In this document: one piece after another, positions 1 through 7,488 of the stretch
Numbering within the stretch: position 1 is the stretch's first letter
Layout: the number at the start of each line of letters is the position of its first letter
Assembly (NCBI GenBank): GCA_036337765.1
Contig: JAYZDP010000030.1
Location: 1 to 18,608, forward strand
Source of the DNA: JAYZDP01 sp036337765
GTDB lineage: Bacteria; Acidobacteriota; Thermoanaerobaculia; Multivoradales; Multivoraceae
Direction of reading: 5' to 3'
Length of the DNA: 18,608 bases
Position numbers and translations under genes: made by a program
Notes under the pieces: generated by a model
Told to the model about the DNA's origin: nothing
The model's input: the letters and a program-made list of their open reading frames with translations, nothing else
The model's database searches: none

Positions 1-1
1 C

Positions 2-1048
2 GGCCTGCTCGCGCTGCCGGTGCCCGCTGGGAGCGGCGGTGCCGACGCCGATTGGTGGACCTGGTTTCGTGTGCTGCGCGAGGTCGCGCGGGGATGCGGA
101 TCGACGGGCAACGCCCTCAACATGCACACAGTCGTGCTGCGCTTCGTACGGGCATTGTCGACGCGCGAGCTGCAGGAAGAGATCTTTGACGCGGTGGCCA
201 CCGAGGGTGCCCTGGTCGCGACGCTGACCAACGAGCCGCAGATGAGCCTGCGCAGCCAGTTCGACATTGCAACTCGCGTCATCGAGAGCGGCGACAAGCT
301 GGTCGTCACGGGGAAGAAGCACTTCTGCTCGCTCGCTACGGCGGCCCGTTGGTACCACGTGATGGCCTCGGATCCGTCGCGCACCGATGTCGAGCGCTTC
401 CGCACCCTTCTCGTTCCCAGCGACCTTCCGGGAATCACTGTCCACGACGACTGGGACGTGATGGCGATGCGCGCCACGGCCTCAAACTCGATCACCTTCG
501 AGGAGGTCGAAGTACCGGCCCACTACGAGACGGCGCCGCCCGGCGGGCTGCAGCGCTCGAGGATGCAGGAGTACTTCACTCCGGGCTACGCCGCCATCTA
601 CCTGGGAGTCGCCGACGCCGCCTATCGCTTCACCGCGGACTACGTGCTCAACACGCGCTTCACCGGCGACGAGCTTCCGATCGCCCACCGGCCGGCAGCG
701 CAGCGTGCGATCGCCGAGATGGCGACCGGCATCGAGGCCTCCGAGGCTCTGCTCGAGCGGGCCGCTCGAGCGGCCGAGGTGAAGTCGGCGAAGGAGTGCG
801 CCCAGGCGTTCCAGATGGCGAAGTACGTAGCCTGCAGCACGGCCCGCGAGGTGGCGACCCTGGCGCTGGACGTCTGCGGTGCCAGGGCGCTTCAGAAGCG
901 CTACCCGCTCGAGCGCTACATCCGCGACGCCCAGGCCGGCCATCTCATGCAGCCGACCGCCGACATCTGCCGATCGCAGATCGGACGTCGGGCGCTCGGC
1001 CTCGACCCCTTCGAGCCGGGGCGAACCGTCTCGCGCTCCAGCGATTGA
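2..1048 (+). CDS. acyl-CoA dehydrogenase family protein (5' end cut by window)
   Basis: The reading frame is open from base 2, so the gene starts outside the window; the GTG at 20 is internal and not the true start. The visible 348 residues cover the end of the N-terminal helical domain, the middle beta domain (VTGKKHFCSLA, then SNSITFEEVEVP, the usual 'f.dV.VP' strand) and the C-terminal four-helix domain ending in ERYIRDAQAG and IGRRALG. Members are FAD flavoproteins that oxidise acyl-CoA thioesters at the alpha-beta bond. At the C-terminal position where MCAD-type enzymes carry the catalytic Glu (YEGT), this protein reads LMQPTADI, so no catalytic Glu is visible there. That pattern also occurs in atypical members of the superfamily, including flavin-dependent monooxygenase-like ones, so the exact reaction is uncertain. 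The stop lies two bases from the end of the convergent next gene. Confidence 0.88.
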   Translation, partial: GLLALPVPAGSGGADADWWTWFRVLREVARGCGSTGNALNMHTVVLRFVRALSTRELQEEIFDAVATEGALVATLTNEPQMSLRSQFDIATRVIESGDKLVVTGKKHFCSLATAARWYHVMASDPSRTDVERFRTLLVPSDLPGITVHDDWDVMAMRATASNSITFEEVEVPAHYETAPPGGLQRSRMQEYFTPGYAAIYLGVADAAYRFTADYVLNTRFTGDELPIAHRPAAQRAIAEMATGIEASEALLERAARAAEVKSAKECAQAFQMAKYVACSTAREVATLALDVCGARALQKRYPLERYIRDAQAGHLMQPTADICRSQIGRRALGLDPFEPGRTVSRSSD

Positions 1049-1050
1049 TG

Positions 1051-2307
1051 CTACTCGCCGCCGGCGAAGCTCAAGAGCTCTAGCCGGTCGTGGCTCTTGA
1101 TCACGAGCCCACGTTCGACAACAGCCGGGTGGGCGAATACCGGCGAGGCGGCGATCTCGTACTCGGCGACCTGCCGGTACGCCGACCCTGCGCGGTCGAG
1201 CACTCTCAGCACGCCCTCGTCGCCGATCGCCAGTAGGTAGCCTGGTACGACCAGCAGAGCCGTGTGCTCGCCCGCGCGTCCCGGTCCGAGCCAGACGTCG
1301 GCGCCGGTCGCCGCATCGAGGCAGAAGAGCTGACCCTTCCTTTTCGACGAGAACCCGCACACCCTCCCGTCCACGACCACGGTGCTCGCCAGGCCTAGGG
1401 AGACGTCGTCACGTGTCCAGGCCGGCGCGGTGTTCCAGCCGGCGCCGCGCCGTTCGACTCGGTGAGCGAAGAGTGGCCGGCTCTCCCCGCCGTAGACGAG
1501 CAGTCCGCCCGCAACCACCGGTGTCGGCGTGTTCTGTCGCGTGAAGGTCTGCTCGAAGTCGATCTGCCACAGCACCTTGCCATCGCGAGACAGCCCCACG
1601 GGGCCCTCGCCGGTCATCACCCCCAAGATCGCGGCCTCGCCCACGCCGATGACGATCGGAGACGAGTACGAGGTGCCGAATTCCTCGACCCGCCACCGCT
1701 CGCGGCCGTCGGCGAGATCGTAGGCCCGGACTCCACCCTTACCGGCCTTGCCGAAATGGACGATCACCCGACCGTCGACCACGATGGGCGAGACAGCGTT
1801 GCCCCAGTAGAGAGTCGGCTTGACCCCCTCAACGCGGGGGTCCTTGCGCCAAACGACTCGCCCGGTAGCGAGATCTCGCACCGTGAGCAGAGAGGTCACC
1901 CCGTAGGTAACGACGCGGCCGTCGGCCACCGCCGGAGTCGACTTCGGCCCGGCACCGAAGCGGCCCCCGCCCATCCCGGGGCGAAACCGGACCGGCTCGC
2001 GCTCGCTCCACAGCACCTTGCCGCTGCCGACGTCCAAGGCACGAGTCCGCTCGCTACCCTCTTCGCGGTCGAACAGGACGACACGGTCTCCCACGGCCAG
2101 CGGCGACGACTGTCCCTCACCCGCCTCGACACTCCAGACCACGATCGCGGCATCCGGCCAGCTCTCGACCGTCCCGAAGACGGCGGCCTGCCCGTCACGA
2201 GTCGGGCCGCGCCATTGACCCCAGTTCGCGTTGTCGGCGCTGTACACAGGGCAGACGGCGGCCCAGCTACAGGCGATCCCGACTCCGGCCCTGCGAAGAA
2301 ACGACAT
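1051..2307 (-). CDS. secreted PQQ-like beta-propeller repeat protein
   Basis: The gene encodes about 418 residues. An N-terminal signal peptide (FLRRAGVGIACSWAAVCPVYSA) is followed by WGQWRGPTRDGQ, a motif typical of the PQQ-binding-like WD40/BamB-type propeller family common in Acidobacteriota, Planctomycetes and Verrucomicrobia. Repeats such as RALDVGSGKVLW, TVRDLATGRVVW, RAYDLADGRERW and CLDAATGADVW mark successive propeller blades. No catalytic motif is visible; these proteins are usually annotated as outer-membrane assembly-like or quinoprotein-like, and the role here is unknown. I chose the ATG at 2307, the second Met, because it places a basic n-region directly before the hydrophobic core; the ATG at 2331 is the alternative. 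No strong Shine-Dalgarno sequence is visible before either. The gene lies 101-125 bp downstream of the phosphatase on the same strand and may be transcribed with it. Confidence 0.85.
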   Translation of the reverse strand: MSFLRRAGVGIACSWAAVCPVYSADNANWGQWRGPTRDGQAAVFGTVESWPDAAIVVWSVEAGEGQSSPLAVGDRVVLFDREEGSERTRALDVGSGKVLWSEREPVRFRPGMGGGRFGAGPKSTPAVADGRVVTYGVTSLLTVRDLATGRVVWRKDPRVEGVKPTLYWGNAVSPIVVDGRVIVHFGKAGKGGVRAYDLADGRERWRVEEFGTSYSSPIVIGVGEAAILGVMTGEGPVGLSRDGKVLWQIDFEQTFTRQNTPTPVVAGGLLVYGGESRPLFAHRVERRGAGWNTAPAWTRDDVSLGLASTVVVDGRVCGFSSKRKGQLFCLDAATGADVWLGPGRAGEHTALLVVPGYLLAIGDEGVLRVLDRAGSAYRQVAEYEIAASPVFAHPAVVERGLVIKSHDRLELLSFAGGE

Positions 2308-2361
2308 GGACACTGACTCTACGACGAACATTCATTGACAACTTTTCTCTTCTTAACAATC

Positions 2362-2376
2362 GGTCAGGCGCTGACC
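2362..2376. repeat. perfect inverted repeat GGTCAG-GCG-CTGACC
   Basis: A 6-3-6 perfect inverted repeat sits in the 100-bp gap between the phosphatase stop and the beta-propeller gene. On the minus strand it is followed by an A/T-rich tract (GATTGTTAAGAAGAG) but not by a run of T. It may be a weak terminator for the phosphatase transcript or an operator for the propeller gene; the sequence does not decide between these. Confidence 0.35.
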
Positions 2377-2432
2377 AGCGCTCTCGCCGAGTGCCGGGTT
2401 CGAGCACCATGCCGCGGCGACGTTACCCGACC

Positions 2433-3815
2433 TCAGAGGCCGAGTGCCGCCTTCAGAATCGCGAAGACATCGGCCTGGTCAATGAGTCCACGCAGCGCCT
2501 CAGACCCCGGCCCCTGGCCGAACACTGGGATGGCCGTACCGGTGTGCTCTTCGGCAAACGCCGTGCTGGTGGCGTAGCTCACGCCCATCGTGCCGCCCTC
2601 GGGAGTCTCAAGCACCGCGAACTGTCCAGGCGAGTGCACCGCGCTCCCGGTGCGGCGCCCGAGCGCCGCGAACAGGCTCGGGTACGGGATGACCTGACCC
2701 GCCTGGCCGTGATCAGAGCCCACCACAATCAGCGTGTCGGGATGGTCCTCGGCAAAGTCGAGGGCGACCTGAACCGCCTCCTCGAGTTGACGGATCTCGC
2801 CGATCTGGCCACAGGGGTTGGCCGCATGAGCCTGTTTGTCGATCGACGCGCTCTCGACCATGAGAAAAAAGCTGTCGTCCTCCGCAGACAGGAGCTCGAT
2901 GGCTTTCCTGGTCATCTCCTCGAGCGTCGGAGTCTCGCCGAAGGACGGCGACGGCTCACAGCCGAAGCGAGGCACGGGGGGCGGTGCCCCACCGCCGACG
3001 CTCTGAAGTCTCTCCGCGCTGGCACCGCCCTCGCCCTGCCAGATGACCGGCAATGTGCCATCGCCGAAGAGCCCGAGTACCCTGCCCCTGTTGACACCCG
3101 CGAGGGCCTCACCCGATCGAACGACACGAAACCCTGCCTTCTCGGCAATCTCCAGCACGGTCGCACCGCCGTGGGTTCTCTGGAGGAAGGTCTCGAGGCC
3201 ACCGCCCAGAGCCACGTCGACGCGGGAGCGAGCGAGCTGCTCAGCGATCGAGCCAAGACCGCCGTTTGCCGTGTCGTCCTGGGGGCACCTCGCGCCCTGG
3301 CGCAGGCGGCCTCGAGTGCCGCTCATGTCCTCCGGCCCCTCGCAGAATCGCAACGAGACGTGAGCGTAGAAGCTGGCCGGTGTCGCGTCTGTGAGGCTTG
3401 AGGTAGCGACGATGCCGACCTTCTTGCCCGCAGCCTTGGCGAGCTCGGCGATAGTCACCACGTCCTCATCGCTGCCGGCCGTCGTTGCCACGCGACCCCG
3501 ACTCGTTACTACACCCGCGGACATGGCCGTGCCCCCGCTGGCCGAGTCGCCGACGTATTCCGGAAGGGTCGGGTCCGACTCCTGAATGGTCAGCACGCGC
3601 GCTGTCGCGCGCTGCTCGAGACCTTCGAAGACGAGCGTTCCTGCCGCTCCGTGCAGGTAGTTGCGCCCCAGCGTCAGCTGATGGTCGTCAACTCCGTCGC
3701 CGATGAAGAGGATCGCGCTCCTCGCGGGAGGCGCCGCCTGAGCAGCGGACAACACGATGCACAGTCCGAGAACGAGTAGCACAGCAATTCGAAACACGAG
3801 ATCCAAGTCTCTCAT
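2433..3815 (-). CDS. phoA: alkaline phosphatase, E. coli PhoA type
   Basis: This is a 460-residue periplasmic phosphomonoesterase with an N-terminal signal peptide (residues 1 to about 28, ending SAAQAA). All the catalytic landmarks of PhoA can be read: FIGDG with D40 (Zn2/Mg ligand), the nucleophile S91 in VGDSAS, TDATPA with T145 (Mg), R156 in SLRFC (phosphate-binding Arg), MVESASIDKQAHAANP with E321, D326, K327 and H330, GSDHG with D368 and H369, and EEHTG with H424. Both PhoA disulfides seem preserved (C158-C177 and C286-C335, the latter in NPCGQIGE). The C-terminus DVFAILKAALGL closely matches that of E. coli PhoA. The ATG at 3815 directly precedes the signal sequence. It probably scavenges phosphate from organic esters; no Pho box was identified. 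Mg/Zn ligand assignments are by motif alignment from memory. Confidence 0.96.
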   Translation of the reverse strand: MRDLDLVFRIAVLLVLGLCIVLSAAQAAPPARSAILFIGDGVDDHQLTLGRNYLHGAAGTLVFEGLEQRATARVLTIQESDPTLPEYVGDSASGGTAMSAGVVTSRGRVATTAGSDEDVVTIAELAKAAGKKVGIVATSSLTDATPASFYAHVSLRFCEGPEDMSGTRGRLRQGARCPQDDTANGGLGSIAEQLARSRVDVALGGGLETFLQRTHGGATVLEIAEKAGFRVVRSGEALAGVNRGRVLGLFGDGTLPVIWQGEGGASAERLQSVGGGAPPPVPRFGCEPSPSFGETPTLEEMTRKAIELLSAEDDSFFLMVESASIDKQAHAANPCGQIGEIRQLEEAVQVALDFAEDHPDTLIVVGSDHGQAGQVIPYPSLFAALGRRTGSAVHSPGQFAVLETPEGGTMGVSYATSTAFAEEHTGTAIPVFGQGPGSEALRGLIDQADVFAILKAALGL

Positions 3816-3828
3816 CTGCGATCGGTTT

Positions 3829-3840
3829 CGATCCGGATCG
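3829..3840. repeat. 12-bp palindrome CGATCCGGATCG in the phosphatase leader
   Basis: A perfect 12-bp palindrome lies 14-25 bp upstream of the phosphatase ATG, where an operator or leader hairpin would act. It is flanked by GCGATC (3818-3823) and GATCGC (3836-3841), which can also pair. A function as a regulatory site is inference from position only. Confidence 0.3.
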
Positions 3841-3886
3841 CTTGCTGAAGAAAGGGGCTAGTCAGAGATTTGACCTCTATGGTATA

Positions 3887-3903
3887 AAACGCGAGTCGCG
3901 TTT
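3887..3903. promoter_or_regulatory. 17-bp perfect palindrome, candidate operator between phoA and fusA
   Basis: AAACGCGA-G-TCGCGTTT is an 8-1-8 perfect inverted repeat in the 215-bp divergent region (3816-4030). It overlaps the A/T-rich TATAAAAC at 3883-3890 and abuts TTTACACT (3901-3908), so it sits among the only promoter-like elements of this interval. TTGACC at 3870-3875 resembles a -35 box, but neither A/T-rich element is at a canonical 16-18 bp spacing from it. This geometry suits a dimeric repressor or activator, but no regulator gene is nearby. The rest of 3816-4030 shows nothing else recognisable. Confidence 0.45.
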
Positions 3904-4030
3904 ACACTAGACGCTCCTGGCACCCAGGCCCACGGGCCACTCGACTCACCGTAGACCCATCTCACCCGTCTCCGCCGCGCGAGGTAGGCGCACGAGCGCG
4001 CAGCCTCGTCGAAAGAGCAGGAACACCCTC

Positions 4031-6112
4031 ATGATCCAAGACCTCACCACCATTCGCAATATCGGGATCTCCGCGCACATCGACAGCGGCAAGACCACGC
4101 TGACCGAGCGCATTCTCTTCTATACCGACCGGGTGCACGCGATTCACGACGTACGCGGCAAGGACGGCGTGGGCGCCAAGATGGACTCGATGGAGCTCGA
4201 GCGCGAGCGTGGCATCACGATCGCCTCGGCCACCACCCACTGTGAGTGGGACGGCCTCCACGTCAACATCATCGACACTCCCGGTCACGTCGACTTCACG
4301 ATCGAGGTCGAGCGCAGCCTGCGCGTCCTCGACGGCGCCGTGTTGGTGCTGTGCTCCGTCGCCGGCGTCCAGAGCCAGTCATTCACCGTCGACCGACAGA
4401 TGAACCGCTACAAGGTGCCTCGTATCGCCTTCGTCAACAAGTGCGATCGCGAGGGTGCCGACCCGCACCGCGTGCGCGACCAGCTGCGCGAGAAGCTCGG
4501 CCAGAACCCGGTGCTGCTGCAGCTCCCGATCGGGCTTGGCCACGACTTCGAGGGCGTCATCGACCTGATCTCGATGAAGGCCATCCACTTCGAAGGCGAG
4601 TTTGGCGAGACGCCCATCGAGGGCGAGATCCCCGCCGAGCACCTGGCGGGGGCCGACGCGGCACGCGAGGAGATGCTCGACGCAGTCTCAATGTTCTGTG
4701 TCGAGCTGATGGAAGCGATGCTCGAGGACTCGGTCACCGAGGACCTCGTTTGGGCGGCCATTCGCGAGGCCACTATCTCGCTGCAGCTCACACCGATGCT
4801 CATCGGCTCGGCCTACAAGAACAAGGGCGTGCAGCCGCTGCTCGACGCGGTCAACCGCTACCTGCCGAACCCGACCGAGATCAATAACGAGGCGATCCGC
4901 CTCGACAGTGAAGACGAGGAGAAGATCGTCCTTTCCAGCGATGCCGACGACGACGTCGCGGTGCTCGCCTTCAAGCTCGAGGACGGTCGCTACGGCCAGC
5001 TGACGTACATCCGCGTGTACCAGGGGCACCTGACGCGCGACACGATCATCACCAACACCCGCACCGGCAAGACCACCAAGGTCGGCCGGCTGGTGCGCAT
5101 GCACGCCGACGAGATGGAAGACGTCACCGAGGCCGGCCCCGGTGACATCGTCGCCATCTTCGGCCTCGACTGCCACTCCGGCGACACCTTCACCGACGGC
5201 GACCTGCAGGTGGCGCTGACCTCGATCCACGTGCCCGCTCCGGTGATCTCGCTCGGAGTGCACCCGGTCGACAACAAGTCCCAGACCAACCTCACCAAGG
5301 CGCTGCAGCGCTTCACTAAGGAAGACCCGACCTTCCGCGCCGGGGCCGACCCCGAATCGGGAGAGACGGTCATCCACGGCATGGGTGAGCTACAGCTCGA
5401 CGTCTACATCGAGCGCATGCGTCGCGAGTACAACGTCGAGGTCGAGGTCTCACCGCCCCGCGTCGCCTACCGAGAGACGATCTCGCGCAAGGTCGAGTTC
5501 GACTACATCCACAAGAAGCAGACCGGTGGCTCCGGTCAGTACGCCCGCGTCGTCGGCTACATCGAGCCCAACCCCGGCGTGGACTTCGAGTTCGTCGACA
5601 AGATCCGCGGCGGCGCCATCCCGACGCAGTTCGTGCCGGCGGTGCAGAAGGGCTTCAAGTCGATGCTCGCCGAGGGTCGCAAGATCGGCGCTCCGGTCGT
5701 CAACGTCCGAGTGCTAGTCGACGACGGCAACCACCACGCCGTCGACTCTTCGGAGATCGCCTTCGCCGAAGCCGCTCGCGGCGCCTGGCGCGAAGCCTAC
5801 GACCGCGGCCGACCGCGGGTGCTCGAGCCCATCATGCGAGTTTCGGTTGAGAGCCCGTCGGAGTTCTCCGGCGCCGTTTTGACCACCCTCATGCACCGCC
5901 GCGCGACCATCGTGGGCTCGGAGGAGTACGGCACAATGGCCACCACCGACGCCGAGGTTCCGCTCGCCGAGATGTTCGGCTACGCGACGTCGCTACGTTC
6001 CTCCACTCAGGGCAAGGCCGAGTTCACCATGGAGTTCTCGCGCTACGCCCCTGCCCCCGAATCCATTCAAGAAGAGCTCGTCGCTCGAAAAGCAGCTGAG
6101 GCGAAGGCCTGA
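4031..6112 (+). CDS. fusA: translation elongation factor G, spdEFG1/mtEFG1-like subfamily
   Basis: This 693-residue ribosomal translocase GTPase is full length. G motifs are AHIDSGKT (15-22), RGITI (60-64), DTPGH (82-86), NKCD (136-139) and GSAYKNKG for G5. Domain IV shows HKKQTGGSGQYARV and GAIPTQFVPAVQKGF; domain V shows ILEPIMRVSVESPSEF-like text (here VLEPIM) and ends MFGYATSLRSSTQGKAEFTMEFSRY. The P-loop Ser (AHIDSGKT rather than AHIDAGKT) and RGKDGVGAKMDSMELERERG are hallmarks I associate with spirochaete/planctomycete/delta EFG1 and mitochondrial EFG1. In studied spdEFG1 systems this paralogue performs translocation and a second EF-G handles ribosome recycling. AGGA at 4019-4022 lies 8 nt before the ATG. 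The gene is not next to rpsL, rpsG or tuf, so it is outside the str operon. Confidence 0.97.
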   Translation: MIQDLTTIRNIGISAHIDSGKTTLTERILFYTDRVHAIHDVRGKDGVGAKMDSMELERERGITIASATTHCEWDGLHVNIIDTPGHVDFTIEVERSLRVLDGAVLVLCSVAGVQSQSFTVDRQMNRYKVPRIAFVNKCDREGADPHRVRDQLREKLGQNPVLLQLPIGLGHDFEGVIDLISMKAIHFEGEFGETPIEGEIPAEHLAGADAAREEMLDAVSMFCVELMEAMLEDSVTEDLVWAAIREATISLQLTPMLIGSAYKNKGVQPLLDAVNRYLPNPTEINNEAIRLDSEDEEKIVLSSDADDDVAVLAFKLEDGRYGQLTYIRVYQGHLTRDTIITNTRTGKTTKVGRLVRMHADEMEDVTEAGPGDIVAIFGLDCHSGDTFTDGDLQVALTSIHVPAPVISLGVHPVDNKSQTNLTKALQRFTKEDPTFRAGADPESGETVIHGMGELQLDVYIERMRREYNVEVEVSPPRVAYRETISRKVEFDYIHKKQTGGSGQYARVVGYIEPNPGVDFEFVDKIRGGAIPTQFVPAVQKGFKSMLAEGRKIGAPVVNVRVLVDDGNHHAVDSSEIAFAEAARGAWREAYDRGRPRVLEPIMRVSVESPSEFSGAVLTTLMHRRATIVGSEEYGTMATTDAEVPLAEMFGYATSLRSSTQGKAEFTMEFSRYAPAPESIQEELVARKAAEAKA

Positions 6113-6132
6113 GCTTGGGAGATAGATCGGAC

Positions 6133-7419
6133 ATGTTGACCACAGAAAACTCTCGTAGCCCCCTCCGCATTCTGGAGGAAAGTGCCCACGGCGCTGTCCG
6201 CCCCGGCGACCTCGGCGTCGTCATGGCTCGCGCCGGTGTCGGCAAGACCGCCTTTCTGGTGCAGGTCGGAATCGATCATGCGCTGCGTGAAAAGCCGACC
6301 CTGCACGTCGCCTACGGTCAAGAGCTCGACCACGTGCAGTCGTGGTACGACGCCCTCTTCACCCATCTCGGCGAGACCACGCTCTCCGCATCCGACGCCA
6401 AGACCGCGAAGGATCGCTTGGCTCACAACCGGATCATCCACGCCGTGCCGCATTCGCGACTCGACCCGGAGAAGCTGGCCGACATCTTCAGGCTCTACGA
6501 CAAAGGCCTCGGCTTCGTGCCGAAGGCGATCCTGATCGACGGCTACGACTGGAGCGCGCACGATCCCGCGTCCCTCGCCGGCGAGATTCGCCTGCTCAAG
6601 GAGCTCGCGGCCACCGTCGACGCCGAACTTTGGATGTCGGTTCAAACGCAGCGCGCAGTAACCTCGGACCACCCGAAGGGCATCACCGCACCTTGCGACG
6701 CCTGCGAGGACCAGATCGATCTCGCCATCTTCCTCGAGCCCGAAGGCACCGATGTCTCGATCCGCCTGCTGAAGGATCACGACAACCCGACCGTCTCCGA
6801 CACCCACCTGGTGCTACATCCCGACACCATGCAACTGGCCAAGGACGACCAGCCAGACATGCGGGTAGGCCTCCCGGCCCGAGCCTTCACCCTCATCACC
6901 GGAAGCTCGAAGGGCGCTGAGCAGGCCTTCGGCGAGGCCGCCGAGCGCTTCGGCGTCGGCGAGACCAACTTCACATTCGGCGGCCGCGAGCCCAAACGCA
7001 CCCGCGGTCTCGAGATCCTCGGCGAAGACGCGCTCGAGCGCGGCAGTGTCAGCCCTGCCTACATTCGCTCGCAGCTGCACCGCAGCTTCCCCACCACTCC
7101 GACCTTCCAGCGGATCTTCAAGATGATCTGGCATCAGATTGCGACTGCGGGCGAGGTATTCGCCATCGGTCACATCCTCGACGACGGCACCGTCAAGGGC
7201 GGCACCGGCTGGGGAGTGGAGCTGGCGCGTCACTTCCACAAGACCGTCTACGTCTTCGACCAGGAGCGCGAGAGCTGGTACCGCTGGACCGACGAGGCCT
7301 GGGAGCCCGTTGCCGAGCCGGTCATCCGCCGCACGCGCTTCGCCGGCACCGGCACCCGCTTCCCCACCGAAGCGGCCGTGAAGGCGATCGAAGAGCTCTT
7401 CGAGCGCTCGTTCGGCTAG
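6133..7419 (+). CDS. RecA-like P-loop ATPase fused to a SLOG-like Rossmann domain
   Basis: The protein has 428 residues from the ATG at 6133; GGGAG (6117-6121) is its likely Shine-Dalgarno, so the TTG at 6115 is less likely. The N-terminal half (about 20-240) looks like a DnaB/KaiC/RadA-type ATPase core: Walker A ARAGVGKT (32-39), Walker B AILIDGYD (132-139) and a sensor-like strand LWMSVQTQR (166-174). The C-terminal half (about 250-428) has LITGSSKGAEQAF (254-266), GGTGWGVELARH (356-367), VYVFDQ..SWYRW and FAGTGTR (403-409). These resemble SLOG/YpsA-like nucleotide-binding Rossmann domains, including versions I recall from phage proteins, where GGTGWAV and FAGIGTRE recur. Function is unknown; an ATPase coupled to a nucleotide or ligand sensor is inference. 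It begins 20 bp behind EF-G and is probably co-transcribed with it. No signal peptide or membrane segment is visible. Confidence 0.75.
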   Translation: MLTTENSRSPLRILEESAHGAVRPGDLGVVMARAGVGKTAFLVQVGIDHALREKPTLHVAYGQELDHVQSWYDALFTHLGETTLSASDAKTAKDRLAHNRIIHAVPHSRLDPEKLADIFRLYDKGLGFVPKAILIDGYDWSAHDPASLAGEIRLLKELAATVDAELWMSVQTQRAVTSDHPKGITAPCDACEDQIDLAIFLEPEGTDVSIRLLKDHDNPTVSDTHLVLHPDTMQLAKDDQPDMRVGLPARAFTLITGSSKGAEQAFGEAAERFGVGETNFTFGGREPKRTRGLEILGEDALERGSVSPAYIRSQLHRSFPTTPTFQRIFKMIWHQIATAGEVFAIGHILDDGTVKGGTGWGVELARHFHKTVYVFDQERESWYRWTDEAWEPVAEPVIRRTRFAGTGTRFPTEAAVKAIEELFERSFG

Positions 7420-7488
7420 TCGCGACACCAGCTTCTCTCTAGACTCGGAGCCGGGCCACCGCAGTCTCCCGACGTGGCTCTGTGCACC

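Noticed and set aside
482..1360. 292-codon minus-strand frame across the dehydrogenase and the next gene
   Set aside because: It spans two convergent real genes and is Arg-rich with no domain signal.
1462..2316. 284-codon plus-strand frame opposite the beta-propeller gene
   Set aside because: Antisense shadow; the propeller repeats on the minus strand explain the region.
2335..2360. TTGACA at 2335-2340 as a plus-strand -35 box
   Set aside because: No -10 at 16-18 bp and no plus-strand gene downstream; the first gene there reads on the minus strand.
2391..3401. 336-codon plus-strand frame opposite the alkaline phosphatase
   Set aside because: The minus strand shows every PhoA active-site motif; the plus frame is a low-complexity shadow without domains.
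3870..3888. TTGACC plus TATAAA as a classical promoter for fusA
   Set aside because: Spacing is only 7 bp; the alternative TACACT is 27 bp away, so neither forms a standard -35/-10 pair.
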